From: Linnemannia schmuckeri
Lineage: Eukaryota > Mortierellomycota > Mortierellomycetes > Mortierellales > Mortierellaceae
Assembly (NCBI GenBank): GCA_029449235.1
Contig: JANATG010000008.1
Coordinates: 1,674,001 to 1,738,000 of the forward strand
Direction: 5' to 3'
Length of the DNA: 64,000 nt
The notes beneath the pieces are model-generated. The model was not told the origin of the DNA. It did not search any database and worked only from the letters and a program-made list of their open reading frames with translations. The translations under genes and the position numbers were made by a program. How positions within the stretch are numbered: position 1 is the first letter of the stretch; each line of letters begins with the position of its first letter. Positions 22,473 through 34,200 of the stretch are shown here, piece after piece.

Positions 22473-23969
22473 GATGAATAAAAACTTTACTTGTGGTTGT
22501 CGTTGATGTGCTGTAAGTTTGCTGGGTGTTGGCAGTCCGCTGTCTGTCAGGAGTAGCGTTGGTTTGTTGTCTGTTGTTGGTTTGTTTGTACTGAATGAAG
22601 AGATGTGAATTTGTAATGGTGGTTTGCATGCACGAAGACCCAAGGACCTTGACAGAGGACGAAGTCACCGTCGCCGCGTGACCAACTCGAAAATCGGCTA
22701 AGGCCATCAGTCACGTGGAACTGGGGACCCAAAGTCCAAAGCTGACTCTGATGTCCTTAGTGCGCCCATAGAGGACATACTTGAGAATGAGAGTGAGAGT
22801 GAGAGAGAGAACCAAACATAGCATTGCTTAACACTAGGGAAAGAGAAAGAGTAAAGCGAGTCATTGCTATCTTTGACGCGTTTAAAAGTCACTCACGCGT
22901 TCCTATAAACATTTTCTTTGTAAATAACATTATTAAAAATCCACGTTGCAACCCCGCGTTCTCACAACCTCTACTGTGAGTTACATATCTCCAGTGCAGC
23001 AGTGTCCAAGTCAAGTCCTTGTCCGCTTGTCATACTAAGCATTGGAGAGCGGACTCGTCTCATGAAGCAGGCTGTCGAGAGGTTGCATGCATCAATCCAA
23101 ACTCTGTTCTCAGTTGTCGCTTCGCAATTCAGCCTTCTTTGTAGTTGTCCCGAAAGGGCGCTTGTGAGTTGTACAACTTGCGCCAAACTATGTGTCAGCA
23201 AGCAAAAGGCAATGTGGGCGTCGTTATTTCAAGAGAGGAAGAAAGAAAAAAACCCCGCTTTTGCTCTCGACTCGTTTCGAAGTGAAGGGAGAGGGAGAGG
23301 AGGAACCAACCCTATCTAGCCCGCCTCCCCTTTTGTTTTGTGAGAGTCTTTTTGTTATTTTATGTTTGCCGATTTTGCCTAGAATATTCAGGTACAAGCG
23401 CACAGACTCGACCCATTGGTCGTTTTCAATGGACACGATGCCATTTTGCGTGATAATGGGTAAAGGAGAGGCATTATCAGCAAAGGCGTCTTATAATTTT
23501 TGTTGTTGGAGAACGTCCATAGGAGTGAGTGTTTCGACCCTCTCTCCTCCTATCCTTTTGCCTCCGTGGCCGTGGTTGGGTGATTCAAGAGTGCAGTTCG
23601 CCCGCGAGTAGCGTTTGTATGTCCCACTTAAGGTCCGATCCAATGAGCCATTCACTCGCCATCCGTTCTGTCGTCGTTGTTTTTACCAGACTTTTCTCAC
23701 CCGTCTTTTTTCTATTTCTTTCTGTCTCCGTTCCCCTTTCTTCTTTTCTCTTTCTTTTTCTTCTCCTTTCTTCTTCTTTTTTCTCTTCTTTTCTCTTCCT
23801 CCTCCTCACTTTCCCTTCCCATCTCGACCTGACTTTCTATCATCGACACTAATCCAAGTCCCCCGTCGATACCAAGAAAGCCGATAATACCCCAAGAATC
23901 ATTCTCCGAGTCAGTACCCTTATCAAAAAACAACAGTAGTTTCTACTCGCGGATACACTCCCAGGTTCA
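22473..23969. other. divergent intergenic region between antizyme and the Ca2+/H+ exchanger
   Basis: This 1,497-bp stretch contains no convincing gene. Two ACGCGT hexamers occur close together (22876-22881 and 22895-22900). Bases 23690-23830 are nearly pure pyrimidine in front of the exchanger. Bases 22780-22815 carry GAGA-type repeats. Confidence 0.45.
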
Positions 23970-25878
23970 ATGGCAGACAACAACAACGTCACCACCACCC
24001 ACCGTCGTCCACGGTCCATCGACGAACACGACGAACCCTTGATGAACACGCCCACCCACCGAGTGACCATCCGCAGTGTTCGCTCGCTCTGTGGCGCGAA
24101 GCATACTCAGCAAGGAATCGCTCTTGCCCCTGACCACCATCACCATGAGCCATTGTCGTTCTTTGAGTGTCTCAAGGTCATCCTATTTGCGACCAGGATC
24201 AACATTCTTCTTTTGTTCATCCCCCTCGGTATCATTGCCAGCAAGCTGCATTGGGCCCCTGTCACTGTCTTTGTACTCAACTTTATTGCTATCATCCCTC
24301 TTGCCAAGTGTAAGTTTGTCATCTCCGCTATGTTTCTTCAGTTCATGAGTTTGCGTGGTCTTTAGGCTCTGTTTTTCTCTGTCACATATCAATGAATGAC
24401 TGACTGATCATGATTTTCTTTTGTTTGACTGACTGACTGATTGACTCATAATAGTGCTTGGATATGCGACAGAGGAGATCGCAATGCGACTTGGAGACGT
24501 AAGTACCGTCTTTTCCCCTGTTGATATCTTCATCTTTCAAGCAAGCAAACCCGACATGACATGGCATGGCATGGCGTGGCATGAAGAAATGACTGGATTC
24601 GCAAGTCGCAAAGCAGGGATAAAGTGAACGTTGATGCACAACCACCCTTTTTTTCTTTTTGGCCTGTGATTGTTACTATTTTATCGACAATTTCATCAAA
24701 CGCAGGACAAGGAGGAGACCATATGATCTGACATCGTTTTTTTTTCTCACGCACGCATATCTCTGTTCCCTCTCTTTTTTTTCTTTGTCCCCTGAACATC
24801 TAGAATCTTGGTGCTTTGCTGAATGCGTCGTTTGGAAATGCCGTCGAACTAATTCTGTCCATCGTTGCGCTTAAGGAGGGCAAAATTGACGTTGTCCAGG
24901 CCTCTGTCCTTGGATCCGTCCTTTCCAACCTGCTTTTGGTAAACCCCGGAATCTTTTTCTTTTTCTTCCTCTCCCCCCCCCCCTCTCTCTCTGTCGGTGT
25001 CTGTTGTTAATGTTGCTGTCTACTGTTGGTACAATCGAACCGCGGGATCTAATTGCCTCTGTATACATACCTTGCTTCCACTCCCCAAAACAAAAACAAA
25101 CAAACGAACAATGAATTAGGTTTTGGGTCTTTGCTTTATCTGCGGAGGATACAAGTTCCAACAACAAAAGTTCAACCAGACAGCCGCGCAGACTTCGTCG
25201 TCCCTCCTCTCCCTTGCATGTCTGTCCCTCCTCATCCCCGCCGCCTTTGTCGCCACAGCCAAGGAGATCGACCACAAGAACCATATCCAGTCTCTCTCTT
25301 ACGGAACATCGATCGTTCTCCTGATCGTCTATACTCTTTACCTGTACTTCCAGCTCAAGACCCACACCCACTTGTACGCTACAGAGAATGAGGAAGAGGA
25401 GGAACCCGTCCTCCCCGTCTGGATGTCGATCGCTCTGCTTTTGATCGTCACCCTGGTTGTCGCGCTCTGTGCAGAGTTCCTGGTCGACTCCATTGAGGGT
25501 CTGTCCGAGTCATGGCACATTTCCCCAACCTTTATCGGTCTGATCTTGTTGCCCATAGTCGGTAACGCCGCCGAGCACGTCACTGCTGTCACTGTGGCGA
25601 TGAAGAACAAGATGGATCTGGCTATTGGTGTCGCTATTGGATCGTCGATGCAGATTGCCCTGTTCGTTACACCTGTCATGGTCCTTGTCGGCTGGTTCAT
25701 TGGACAGCCCATGACCCTGTTCTTCAACACCTTTGAGACCTGCATCATGTTCGTCTCGGTCCTCATTGTCAATTACTTGATCCAGGATGGAGAGTCCAAT
25801 TGGCTCGAGGGTGTCCAGTTGTTGAGCACATATGTCATTATCGCCATCGCTGTGTTCTACTATCCATCGACTGTCTAG
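23970..25878 (+). CDS. VCX1: vacuolar Ca2+/H+ exchanger (CAX family, VCX1-like)
   Basis: Cation/proton antiporter of 425 residues that loads Ca2+ into the vacuole using the proton gradient. Exons: 23970-24309, 24455-24498, 24804-24938 and 25120-25878, all in phase. The two inverted-repeat signatures are present: GNAVELILSIVALKEG (G139, E143) in the first half and GNAAEHVTAVTVAMKNKMD (G321, E325) in the second. An acidic loop (ENEEEEEPV) separates the halves, as in other CAX proteins. About eleven membrane helices are visible. The N-terminal 60 residues are hydrophilic and could be a regulatory extension, known to be autoinhibitory in some CAX proteins. The gene looks complete and functional. 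Confidence 0.93.
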
Positions 25879-26114
25879 CTTTTTGTCGCTTAAGAAAAGT
25901 GTTTAACGCCTCGTCCTTTTTTCATTCTCTTTTCTTTTATTGCACAGCTGTTCAAGCAATAATAAAATTATGTACATCTTCATTTAGTATACTTATTGTT
26001 CGTTATGCCTGATGTGAATGTATGTAGTGCTTGTAAGAAGAGTAGGGTGGCGCTGGTAGGAGAAGAGTTGAGTGGAGTGAGGGTTGCAAATGCTGGTAAA
26101 AAGTGTAGAGTAGT

Positions 26115-27029
26115 TTACTGGTCTTTGAGGTCGACTCTCCATGTAAGGGTGAGTTTGGCGACGGTCTCGAAGGCAGCGTTCTTGATCAGAACCTCGTTGA
26201 CGAGCTCCTTGATCTCCCGATCCTTTATTGGCTGAATGACCGAGCTAGCAGTTAACAAACCGCGCGACACTTTGATGTACTATTAGCGCAATCAGAGACA
26301 AAGTAACCTTGTTAGAAGGCGTTGACAAATGTCGGATGGGCAAACCTCCTTTCACATAGGTGTGCATTCATGTTCAAGCTTCAGTGGATATAATTACCTC
26401 CGCATTGATGTTGGTCAAAATGGCGCGATCCTTCTTTCCGAGGAGAGTGAAAACAGCCAGACCTCCAACAGTCTCGCCAAAGGTGATCAAAGCAGCAGCG
26501 TGAACGCAGCGGAAAGGGTTGGAGATCGCCTTGGTCTCCTATTAGATCCCACATACAAATAATAGGGAGAGAAAACGTAAGGAACAGCAGTAATATGCTT
26601 GACCTGTTCGTTACACCTTTGTCTCGTTGTCCTTCCTCATCCCTGTAAAGACAGTAATTCAAACATGACCTCCTTGTCTGGCTGGTTTGTTGGTGCATCA
26701 AAAAAAGTGAAAGAATGAAAGAGAGACACAGACACAAGCACGCCTTGAACATATATGGATCAGTGTTCTACCTTCATGACTCCGCAAGACTTGCCCTTTC
26801 TCAACTCAGTGATACGGAAGTTGATGGACTTTGAGTAAGGGTTAGCGATTCCGACAACGGTTGAGAAGATCCAGGCCCGCATGCGGATAGGCAAAAGACC
26901 GACATTATTGAGGGCCTCCCAGATCTGAAGAGGGTCCCTGAGGGCGCCGAGCTTTTTGGAGACGAAGCCGACGATGGCGATAAGGGCGATCACAAGGATC
27001 GCACTAAGGGCGAGATAGAAATTGTTCAT
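26115..27029 (-). CDS. membrane-anchored DUF4442 protein (hotdog-fold thioesterase-like)
   Basis: Protein of 187 residues. Exons on the minus strand: 27029-26772, 26538-26398 and 26279-26115, in phase. Residues 3-25 form a hydrophobic N-terminal anchor (FYLALSAILVIALIAIVGFV). The rest matches the DUF4442 / PaaI-like hotdog layout: NPYSKSINFRITELRKGKSCG, then NPFRCVHAAALITFGETVGGLAVFTLLG along the central helix, then strands ending in LTLTWRVDLKDQ. The helix carries the acidic residue expected of hotdog thioesterases (GETVGG). No activity is established for this family in fungi. A lipid or acyl-CoA thioesterase role is only a suggestion. Confidence 0.75.
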
Positions 27030-28292
27030 CGTTGTTCGTCAATTAGAGTCTGTTGATTGTTTGTTGCAATCCTGTCTCCAGTGTATGTGTGGCTCTATTG
27101 TTTGAACGGAGGTCACGAACAGCAAGCAAGTTAGCGTCAAGTTCACAAAGGGTAGTGACTTTTCCTGTGCTTGTGTTCTTCATCGGGATGGCCCCTGCTT
27201 CTCAGGATGTCGATCGTCCTGTAGCATTCTCTTTCATTGTCACGTCGCTCTTGGTGCTCATTTGTCCTGCTTCGAATAGCAGTTGATCTGGTTTGACTTG
27301 ACTTCTATGAAATGCAAGTGAGCGGTGTTTTGTGATCAGGCAGACAGACAACGACAGACTTACCCGTTGAAAGTGATGACAAAGGAAGGATAGAGGAGAG
27401 AAGGTAGTGTGAGGAAAAGGAGAAGAGATAAAGGAGAAGAGAAAAACAAAAAAGCTTGTTAGCCAGCCTGTCCACAAAATATTATCTTGCGCACAAACAC
27501 ACGTGCAATTCTGTCGCCTTTTTTCTTTTTTTTTTTCTTTCTTACTCTTCTCTGTTGCAATACGCGCTCTCTTATTTCATTCATAACTCATTCTCATCCC
27601 CAATTTGTCAATTCCGCTGCTCTCTCGCTGACTTTTCTCTTGTCTTTCGGGGCGATCGTAGACAGGGGTAAAAACATAGATAGGCATCCTGCCCATTCCA
27701 TTCCGCTCATGCTCACGACTGGCTCGCCTGCTCGGCTGGACTTGCATTTTTGCAAGTACAAAAAGAAATTAGAGTCAAATCATGGGAGCTGATCAACTCT
27801 TGTATTTTTGGTGTCTTTCAAATGACCGCTGGTGTTTTCTAGTAGTTTGTTTGCGGCTACATAAAAAAAAAGGACAGAATGTCCACCTTTTGGACAGATC
27901 TTCAACTTCAGCATCATTGAAAGACACAAGGGCTCTGTTTTGTGATATAGAAGTTTTATTAGCAGCTAGTAGAGGGGTATAATTGTGTGCAAGCTGGGAA
28001 AGCTAAGAAGGATATAAGGGGAAGAAGAAAGCAAAGAAGGGTATCGAGAGAAGATAAAAATGAAAACGATGTTTGCAAAGGTCTGTGAGGCGTGTTCCAC
28101 TCACTCACGATTCAGCGCTGTGGTTCCGAGGAAGGAGATGAGAGCCACAAGCAAGCCACGAAGAATAAAATATTCGATAAGGGAAAAAGAGAAGCGAAAG
28201 GTTTGTCCTTTCCCAGTTATCGGAATCATAAAAACGGACCAGGTCGGTTGGATGTCTCTGTCGTTGTTGCTATTGCTGTTATTGCTTGTGAT
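27030..28292. other. intergenic region between DUF4442 gene and secreted-protein gene
   Basis: This 1,263-bp region holds the promoter of the minus-strand DUF4442 gene and the 3' flank of the secreted-protein gene. Plus-strand open frames here (such as 28092 onward) have no family likeness and overlap the secreted-protein gene antisense. No RNA gene was seen. Confidence 0.35.
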
Positions 28293-29036
28293 TTAACGAA
28301 GGAGGCCGCCGTCTTTGGGCAAGGGAAGAGGATCGATGACTCCTTGAAAAATCTTGATGCTGTTGGCTATCATGCTGGGCTCGACATCATAATGCTTGTT
28401 GAAGCGCTGGTAGTAAGGCTGTCCTTCGCAATTGGCGGTAGTATAGAAGGCAACAGCATGGTTTGTGGATGCGACAAAGGACTCGATTTGGATCGGACTT
28501 TCGAGGGGCATGCATCCACATCCTCTGACCACAGCGGCCTCGTCTCGATACGTCGCCTTCCTGAACAGGCGGATGACCCCGACGGCAATCGGAATCGTTG
28601 CTGGGAAGTTGGGCATTCTACTAGCCTGACATGTTGCTCCCAGGAGTGCAACGTCCATAAAGCCACCAGAGGGATATTCGGGAACTCCGGGATTGGGTTG
28701 GCCAGGGGTTCCTGTGGGGACAGGAGGTTGAGGATGAGGATCAGGGGGAGGTATAACGGGAAGGACGACGTTGGGGATGGGGGGAGGGTCTGGGTAGAGC
28801 ATGAGCCCAGGGTACGAGATGGCGATTGGGTCTCTGAGTAGGTCAGCAAAGACACTAGACCGCTTCTGTTCATTCATTGACGGGGTGTGGATGGTTGAAG
28901 GTGTCCGTGGAGAGGTCGAGGTTGTTGCGGCTGTGATGGATGGTGTGGATGCAGAGGGAGGAGGAGGAATGGGTGCTGCGTGAATAAGGTAAATGGTGCA
29001 TGAGAGCCAACACAGCAGCCAACGGGAAGATAGCAT
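28293..29036 (-). CDS. small secreted protein with proline-rich linker, function unknown
   Basis: Intronless 247-residue protein. The ATG at 29036 gives a good signal peptide (WLLCWLSCTIYLIHA, cleavage likely before API). Residues 21-130 are Pro/Ser/Thr-rich (IPPPPSAS, YPDPPPIP, PPPDPHPQPPVPTGTP), a likely O-glycosylated linker. The C-terminal 120 residues look folded and contain four Cys (ATCQAS, CGCMPL, ANCEGQ). The stretch VAFYTTANCEGQPYY followed by NSIKIFQG recalls beta-gamma-crystallin-type strands, but this is a weak impression, not an assignment. An upstream in-frame start at 29366 would bury the signal peptide behind a Phe-rich translated leader and was not used. A role in the wall or in interaction with other organisms is possible but not shown. 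Confidence 0.65.
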   Translation of the reverse strand: MLSSRWLLCWLSCTIYLIHAAPIPPPPSASTPSITAATTSTSPRTPSTIHTPSMNEQKRSSVFADLLRDPIAISYPGLMLYPDPPPIPNVVLPVIPPPDPHPQPPVPTGTPGQPNPGVPEYPSGGFMDVALLGATCQASRMPNFPATIPIAVGVIRLFRKATYRDEAAVVRGCGCMPLESPIQIESFVASTNHAVAFYTTANCEGQPYYQRFNKHYDVEPSMIANSIKIFQGVIDPLPLPKDGGLLR

Positions 29037-31200
29037 ATCTTGGTATTTTGATGGGGAGGGGTAGGAAATGAAAACAGAGGGAAAGAGGAGGAGGAATAAG
29101 AGGATTATGAAAGAAGGGGGATGGATGGATGATGAGAGAGATGGGAGTTGAAACGTGGAGAAAAAAAAAAAAGGGAGGGAAATGAAAACAAAGAAGGGAA
29201 GCTGATATAGAAAATGAAAAACAAATAGGAGGAAAGACGGACCGAAAGAGACATACATAGAAAGATGCACCATGACATCGATGTTGAATTTTGTTTCTTT
29301 CTTCTTAGTTTGAAATGTGCACAACTGAATCAAAGTCTTGAGATGACGGCATTGAAATGTCCCCATCTAGCCACCTGGCAGTCAACTTTGCTCGGAGGTG
29401 GAGAAAGAACAACAGGTCTTTTGTCTCTTTTTTTTTCAGGGGCCAGAAAAGAATATAAGCGGAACAGGGAAGAATCGTTCAGCATGGCTAGGTCTTGCTC
29501 CCTCGCTTATTCTTTGTTCTTAATGTTGTCCAAAGAAACAATAGAACGATAACAAAGAAGAGGCGGGGAGGAGACAAAAAGGATTATTGAAACTGTCCAT
29601 CTACAGAACAATAGAAAGAGGCTGGGTAGACAGGGTGTGCAATAGTAAAGAGGAAGCGATGAGAACAATAGCTATGATGAAGGCAACAAGAAACATGTAC
29701 ATCCATTTGGCTTAAGCTTGCTCAGCTCCTTGTGTCTGTGCGGCGCAAAGGATAGATACCTAGGACACACGGTTGTGGGAAGAGGGTGGTGCATGGGACT
29801 GATGGTGCCCTAGGACTGATGATCACCGATACCTTTAGCTGATCGTATTCCTAGGATTTATTCAACGCATAGGACTGTGATACAATGGGGGCACAGATAT
29901 CTCGTGCTATCAGTCCACGTTAACGGCTAGATATTCAGGCACAATCAGTTAAACAGGCTATCAGACTTTTCCTAGCATTTCTCAGGCACCACCAGCTATT
30001 GCATTCACCTCAACTATATATCTCTCCCCTACTGATCTCTTACAAACCTCATTCATATTGTCTCGAGGAACCAATGTTTTGTGGTTGTGACCCTTACTAT
30101 CTGTCTCCAGAGCTGATATTTATACCTTCGACCCACTACTTTTTATTTTTTACTTTTTTTTTCGCGCAAAAGCGATTTGTAAATGTCTGAGAGTGAATGG
30201 GAGAGGGTGACACGAAAGAACGACAAACGCAACAACATAATGGATTGATCGATTGATTGAGTTATTGCTGTTGATGTTGACACTTCATGTTGTTGACAAG
30301 CAGACAAGGACAACAAATAGTTAGTTGTGCTGTTTGTGCTCTCTGTCCACAGCAAGGTACTCTTCTTGATTTAAGCTAGTGTACATCCACTCCAGTGCTC
30401 TGTTCGGCTGATAAAATAATAGAAAAGAGGGAGAAAAGAAAAAGAAAAGTCCCCTTTTTATGTTGTCGTCCGAGCCCCGCCTTCAATTCGACCTATGTAT
30501 TTGCAATGGTGATTCGTGACCCACCCTGACTGGCTGAAAAGACGTTCTTGCTTTTCATCTTTATTATTCCAATTACAGATTCTCGCTCTGACTCTTTTTC
30601 ACCCCTCGTTGGCTGATTCCCTTGCTCTCTTTTCGCATCCATCCACTCTCCCCCCTCACCCTTCACTCACTCACTCTCTAATTCAACCACTCATTGCTTT
30701 CCTTTCACTTACCGCCTCGCCTTACACTCCCAATAATAACAACAACTTCACCGTTCTGAGACGCCCTCCCGCCTTGACGTGGCCTCCTTATCCTCCTGCG
30801 CCGGAACTCGATTCGTATGTGCTCTCGCTTCAACAGCAACCAACAACGCCGAGAACAATAGCCTCGCAATCGTCACCGGGAAACTCACTCTAGCCTTTGC
30901 TTGCGCCTCGTCCCGCTTCTGCATCGTCACTGCCGCTGTTGTCCACGCCTTTCCTTCCCTTTACCGTCGCAACATACAGCTCCTGTTGTGGCAAACCACA
31001 CCCCTTCAAGTCACACCCGTCGCGCTGACCGATCGTTTTCACTTTTTTGTCTGATTTTCATTGTACTTGTTCTTTCGTTCACTTTCCTAGAATCAAACCA
31101 AGTTCAATCGATCGCGCCAAGGACAACAACGTTCATGAATATACTCGTACCTCTATCCAGCTCATAACTCGCGTCACCACACCACTACATCTCGAAAGCC
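29037..31200. other. divergent intergenic region upstream of the capping-enzyme-like gene
   Basis: This 2,164-bp region contains no recognisable gene. Bases 29755-29880 hold a cluster of CCTAGGA / TAGGACTGA motifs (see repeat entry). Bases 30580-30720 are pyrimidine-rich. Open frames at 30516-31054 lack family likeness and are probably leader sequence of the gene that starts at 31201. Confidence 0.4.
29757..29880. repeat. cluster of TAGGAC(TGATG) motifs
   Basis: Within about 125 bases the sequence TAGGAC or TAGGAT occurs four times (near 29761, 29811, 29852 and 29870), three of them within CCTAGGA. GGACTGATG occurs twice (near 29797 and 29813), with an inverted ATCAGTCC at about 29909. The cluster has no known family. 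It could be a factor-binding array or chance. Confidence 0.4.
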
Positions 31201-34200
31201 ATGAGCATGACGCCACGCTCCACGACGCCTCAAATGCCGTTCGAATTCGGCATGCCGATCGACCCAGGTTTTCACAAGGTTCTGCAGTCAAGGATCAGGA
31301 CCCTTCTTCATTCTAAAGCAGAAGGGTAGGTTTGCTGGATATACTTCATGTTCTTTTTTTTGTCTTTAGCGGAGATGCTGGCGTCGACAGGATACTCGTG
31401 CTTTCACAGACGAGAGAACTTGACTTCAGGACTCCAATTAGGACTATGCGCCAGTCTGGATCCGCTCAATACTCATGCAGAGACGTTCAATGACCGCTCT
31501 CTCACCAAATATCGTTAAGTTAATGAACTGCAGGATTTACCAGAACTCGGGGCACGCAACAACTGTCACTAGGATAAGATTTCAACAGAGACGACGTGCA
31601 ATGAACAATTGGACCAAGGCACCATGGTATCCAACAACATAAAGATTATGCCAAAGAGAAAAAAAAATCTATAACATTAGATCAACATGTCATTGGCAGT
31701 TGAACAAGGACTCGGAATAAATGGGACAGCGGACCTCTGCAAAAATCACCCTCCATCGCACGCAGACACGTTGTGATTTTCAATGCCTTTTTTTGGCCAG
31801 CATGGAACTCGAAAGGAGTAGAAGCGAGAGCGGGGAGGTGGTTGGACTGCCCCGTGAACCATTTGCCACATCAATTCAGCATTGGCTAACACCTCTTTGA
31901 CTAATTATGTTTTTTTTGAACAGATTTCCTGGTTCATATCCGGTCGATTTCGAACAATCTCACATGCAACAACTGGCGAACGAGGAATACTTTGTCACAG
32001 AAAAGTTCGCAAGTGTGCGGTGTATGCTGCTGAGTACAAACACTCCCAAGGGACCCGCCTGCTTTCTGGTATGATTTTCATATCCCAAGGACACACAACC
32101 TATTGCTTTACCAATTATTACTGAAAACTATTACAGCTTAGGGGCTAACCAGAGGAACTCATGTAACACTTCTTTTGTTTGCAAATTATTGTTCAATTAG
32201 ATTGACCGACACAACGAGATTTCATTTGTCCCTCATCTCCTCCTCCCTCTCCGCGACAATCCAACGAAATATCAAAATGAAACTTTGTTGGACGGGGAAA
32301 TGGTGACCGAGCACGACGGGCATAAGGTACAACATAAAAATTGTCAATCTACGAGCGAATGAGCTTGTATTAGCGTCTACTCCAGGAACTGACATAACTT
32401 TTATACCTTGTACTTTTGTGCGGCGTCATAGACAACACTTCGGTTTTTGGTGTTTGATTTAATGATCCTGAATGGAGTAGATGTCACCCAAAGGTCATAC
32501 AGCTCGCGGCTGGGTGTAAGTTCAATTGCTTATTGCTCTTGTGCACGTCTGTTGTCAAGGAATGATATGATTCGTGATACTAATCCTTATATGTTTTATT
32601 AACTGGGAATGCATAGATGTTGGACCAGGATATTTTGGGTGTGCATGCCAGCAAGCCAAGCGATGTCAAAGCGAAAGAGCCATTCACGTAAGAAAATGAT
32701 CTACAAATTAATATCGTGAGATGTAGCTCATGCACGAACATTTATTCCTTTTTACTAACGCTGATCTTCTTTTGTTGCATAGAATCGAGCGCAAAACGAT
32801 GCAGAGATCGTACGGTCTGAATATCATCCTTTCAGGAAGCAGGAAGCAAAAACAGGGAGCTGAAGGTTTGATCTTTGTACCAGTTAAGCAACCGTACATC
32901 TCAGGAGCAAGTCCGAAGTTGTAAGAGACACAATACCGAAATAGTTTTGAACTCAAGGACTCTTTCGCCTGGACAGGATGTCAGTGCACCTCTCTAACAA
33001 TTATTGGTATTTACTCAAAACGTTGAATAGGCTTAAGTGGAAATCACACATGACGGCGCAATTTCAGATCAAGGTCACGTTGAGCAAAGAGCGGAAACCA
33101 TTATACTGCATTCACGTCAAGCAAGGTCCAAGCAGCAAGTTCTACGACTATGTTACCCCAGATTCCGTCCAGGCAGCCGAGTAAGTGTTTCGGTCCAAAC
33201 CATCGTTCACTCACTGTCAGTCATAAACGACTTTAAAACTAACTACGTTTGTATTTGATGGACATGTAGATGGCATACAACGTCTCCCGATGGAAGGATT
33301 GCAGAGTTTTGGTAAGCTTTAACGCACTTTCCTGAAATCGTCATGGTTTATTTATCAGATTTGAATTATTTGAGTGAGCACAACCTAATACGCCCACATT
33401 TTCAACTTTAGGTGGGATGCACAATGGCAGACACAGATGTTTGAGAAGGGCTACGGACTTGAAACACGGACAGGCGGCTGGCGCTTTAATCGCGTACGGG
33501 AAGACAAAAAGGATGTCGACGAGGAGAGTACCGTCCTGGCACTTGTTAAGAACTTGGAGACTCTTGTAACAAAAGAGCAGGTATGTCATTTCAATGCCAG
33601 TTCTGAAAGGACAACGGAGATACGCCGTGTTTCAAATTGAATAGACCATTAACAGCATCCTTCAATTGACTATATTGCTTCCTAGTTGGAAGCGAGCATC
33701 GACCATATTCGGAAACAGTGGAAGGCAAGAGAGGCGGGAGTGTCTTCTAATGGATCAAACGCGCATTCATCAGCGCCAAGTCAGCGCCCTCCAATGCGTC
33801 CTCTCTCGATCTCGAACAGTACTTCCAGGTAAACAAGCAATTGATAAGCGTCTGTTTGCCAGTAATCATTTCAGGACGACCTTACTAATCCCCGCTGTGA
33901 TATTTCACGACTGCACATATTAGCCACGCTGACAGTCAAGCACCACTTCTTACTCCTGCTATCAGCTCGCATTACCTCCAGTCCCCTTCAGTGGCGTCTC
34001 ATTCTAGTTCACAAGGATATTTTTCCAGGAGAGATCGGGAGCGCAAAGCATCTATGGATGAGCATGGTTCATCGAACTTACTTCCTACCAGCATCTCGGG
34101 AACGTTTTCTCACCCATTGCCACCCAAGCCTCCACCATACCAACCGCGACAGTCATCGATGGACCAGTCTCAGCCGTGCTCTCCGAACCCACCTGGCGCA

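Noticed and set aside
22161..22643. Longer minus-strand ORF starting at 22643 upstream of the antizyme start
   Set aside because: Its first part has no family likeness and the frame ends inside an intron. The ATG at 22472 followed by splicing at 22256 explains the gene better.
28092..28841. Plus-strand ORF of 249 codons
   Set aside because: Antisense shadow of the secreted protein, whose signal peptide and codon pattern lie on the minus strand.
29037..29366. N-terminal extension of the secreted protein to 29366
   Set aside because: It reads as a translated pyrimidine-rich leader (Phe/Leu runs) and would place the signal peptide internally.
30516..31167. Several plus-strand ORFs upstream of the capping-like gene
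   Set aside because: Low-complexity pyrimidine-rich leader sequence with no family likeness. They do not connect in phase to exon 1.
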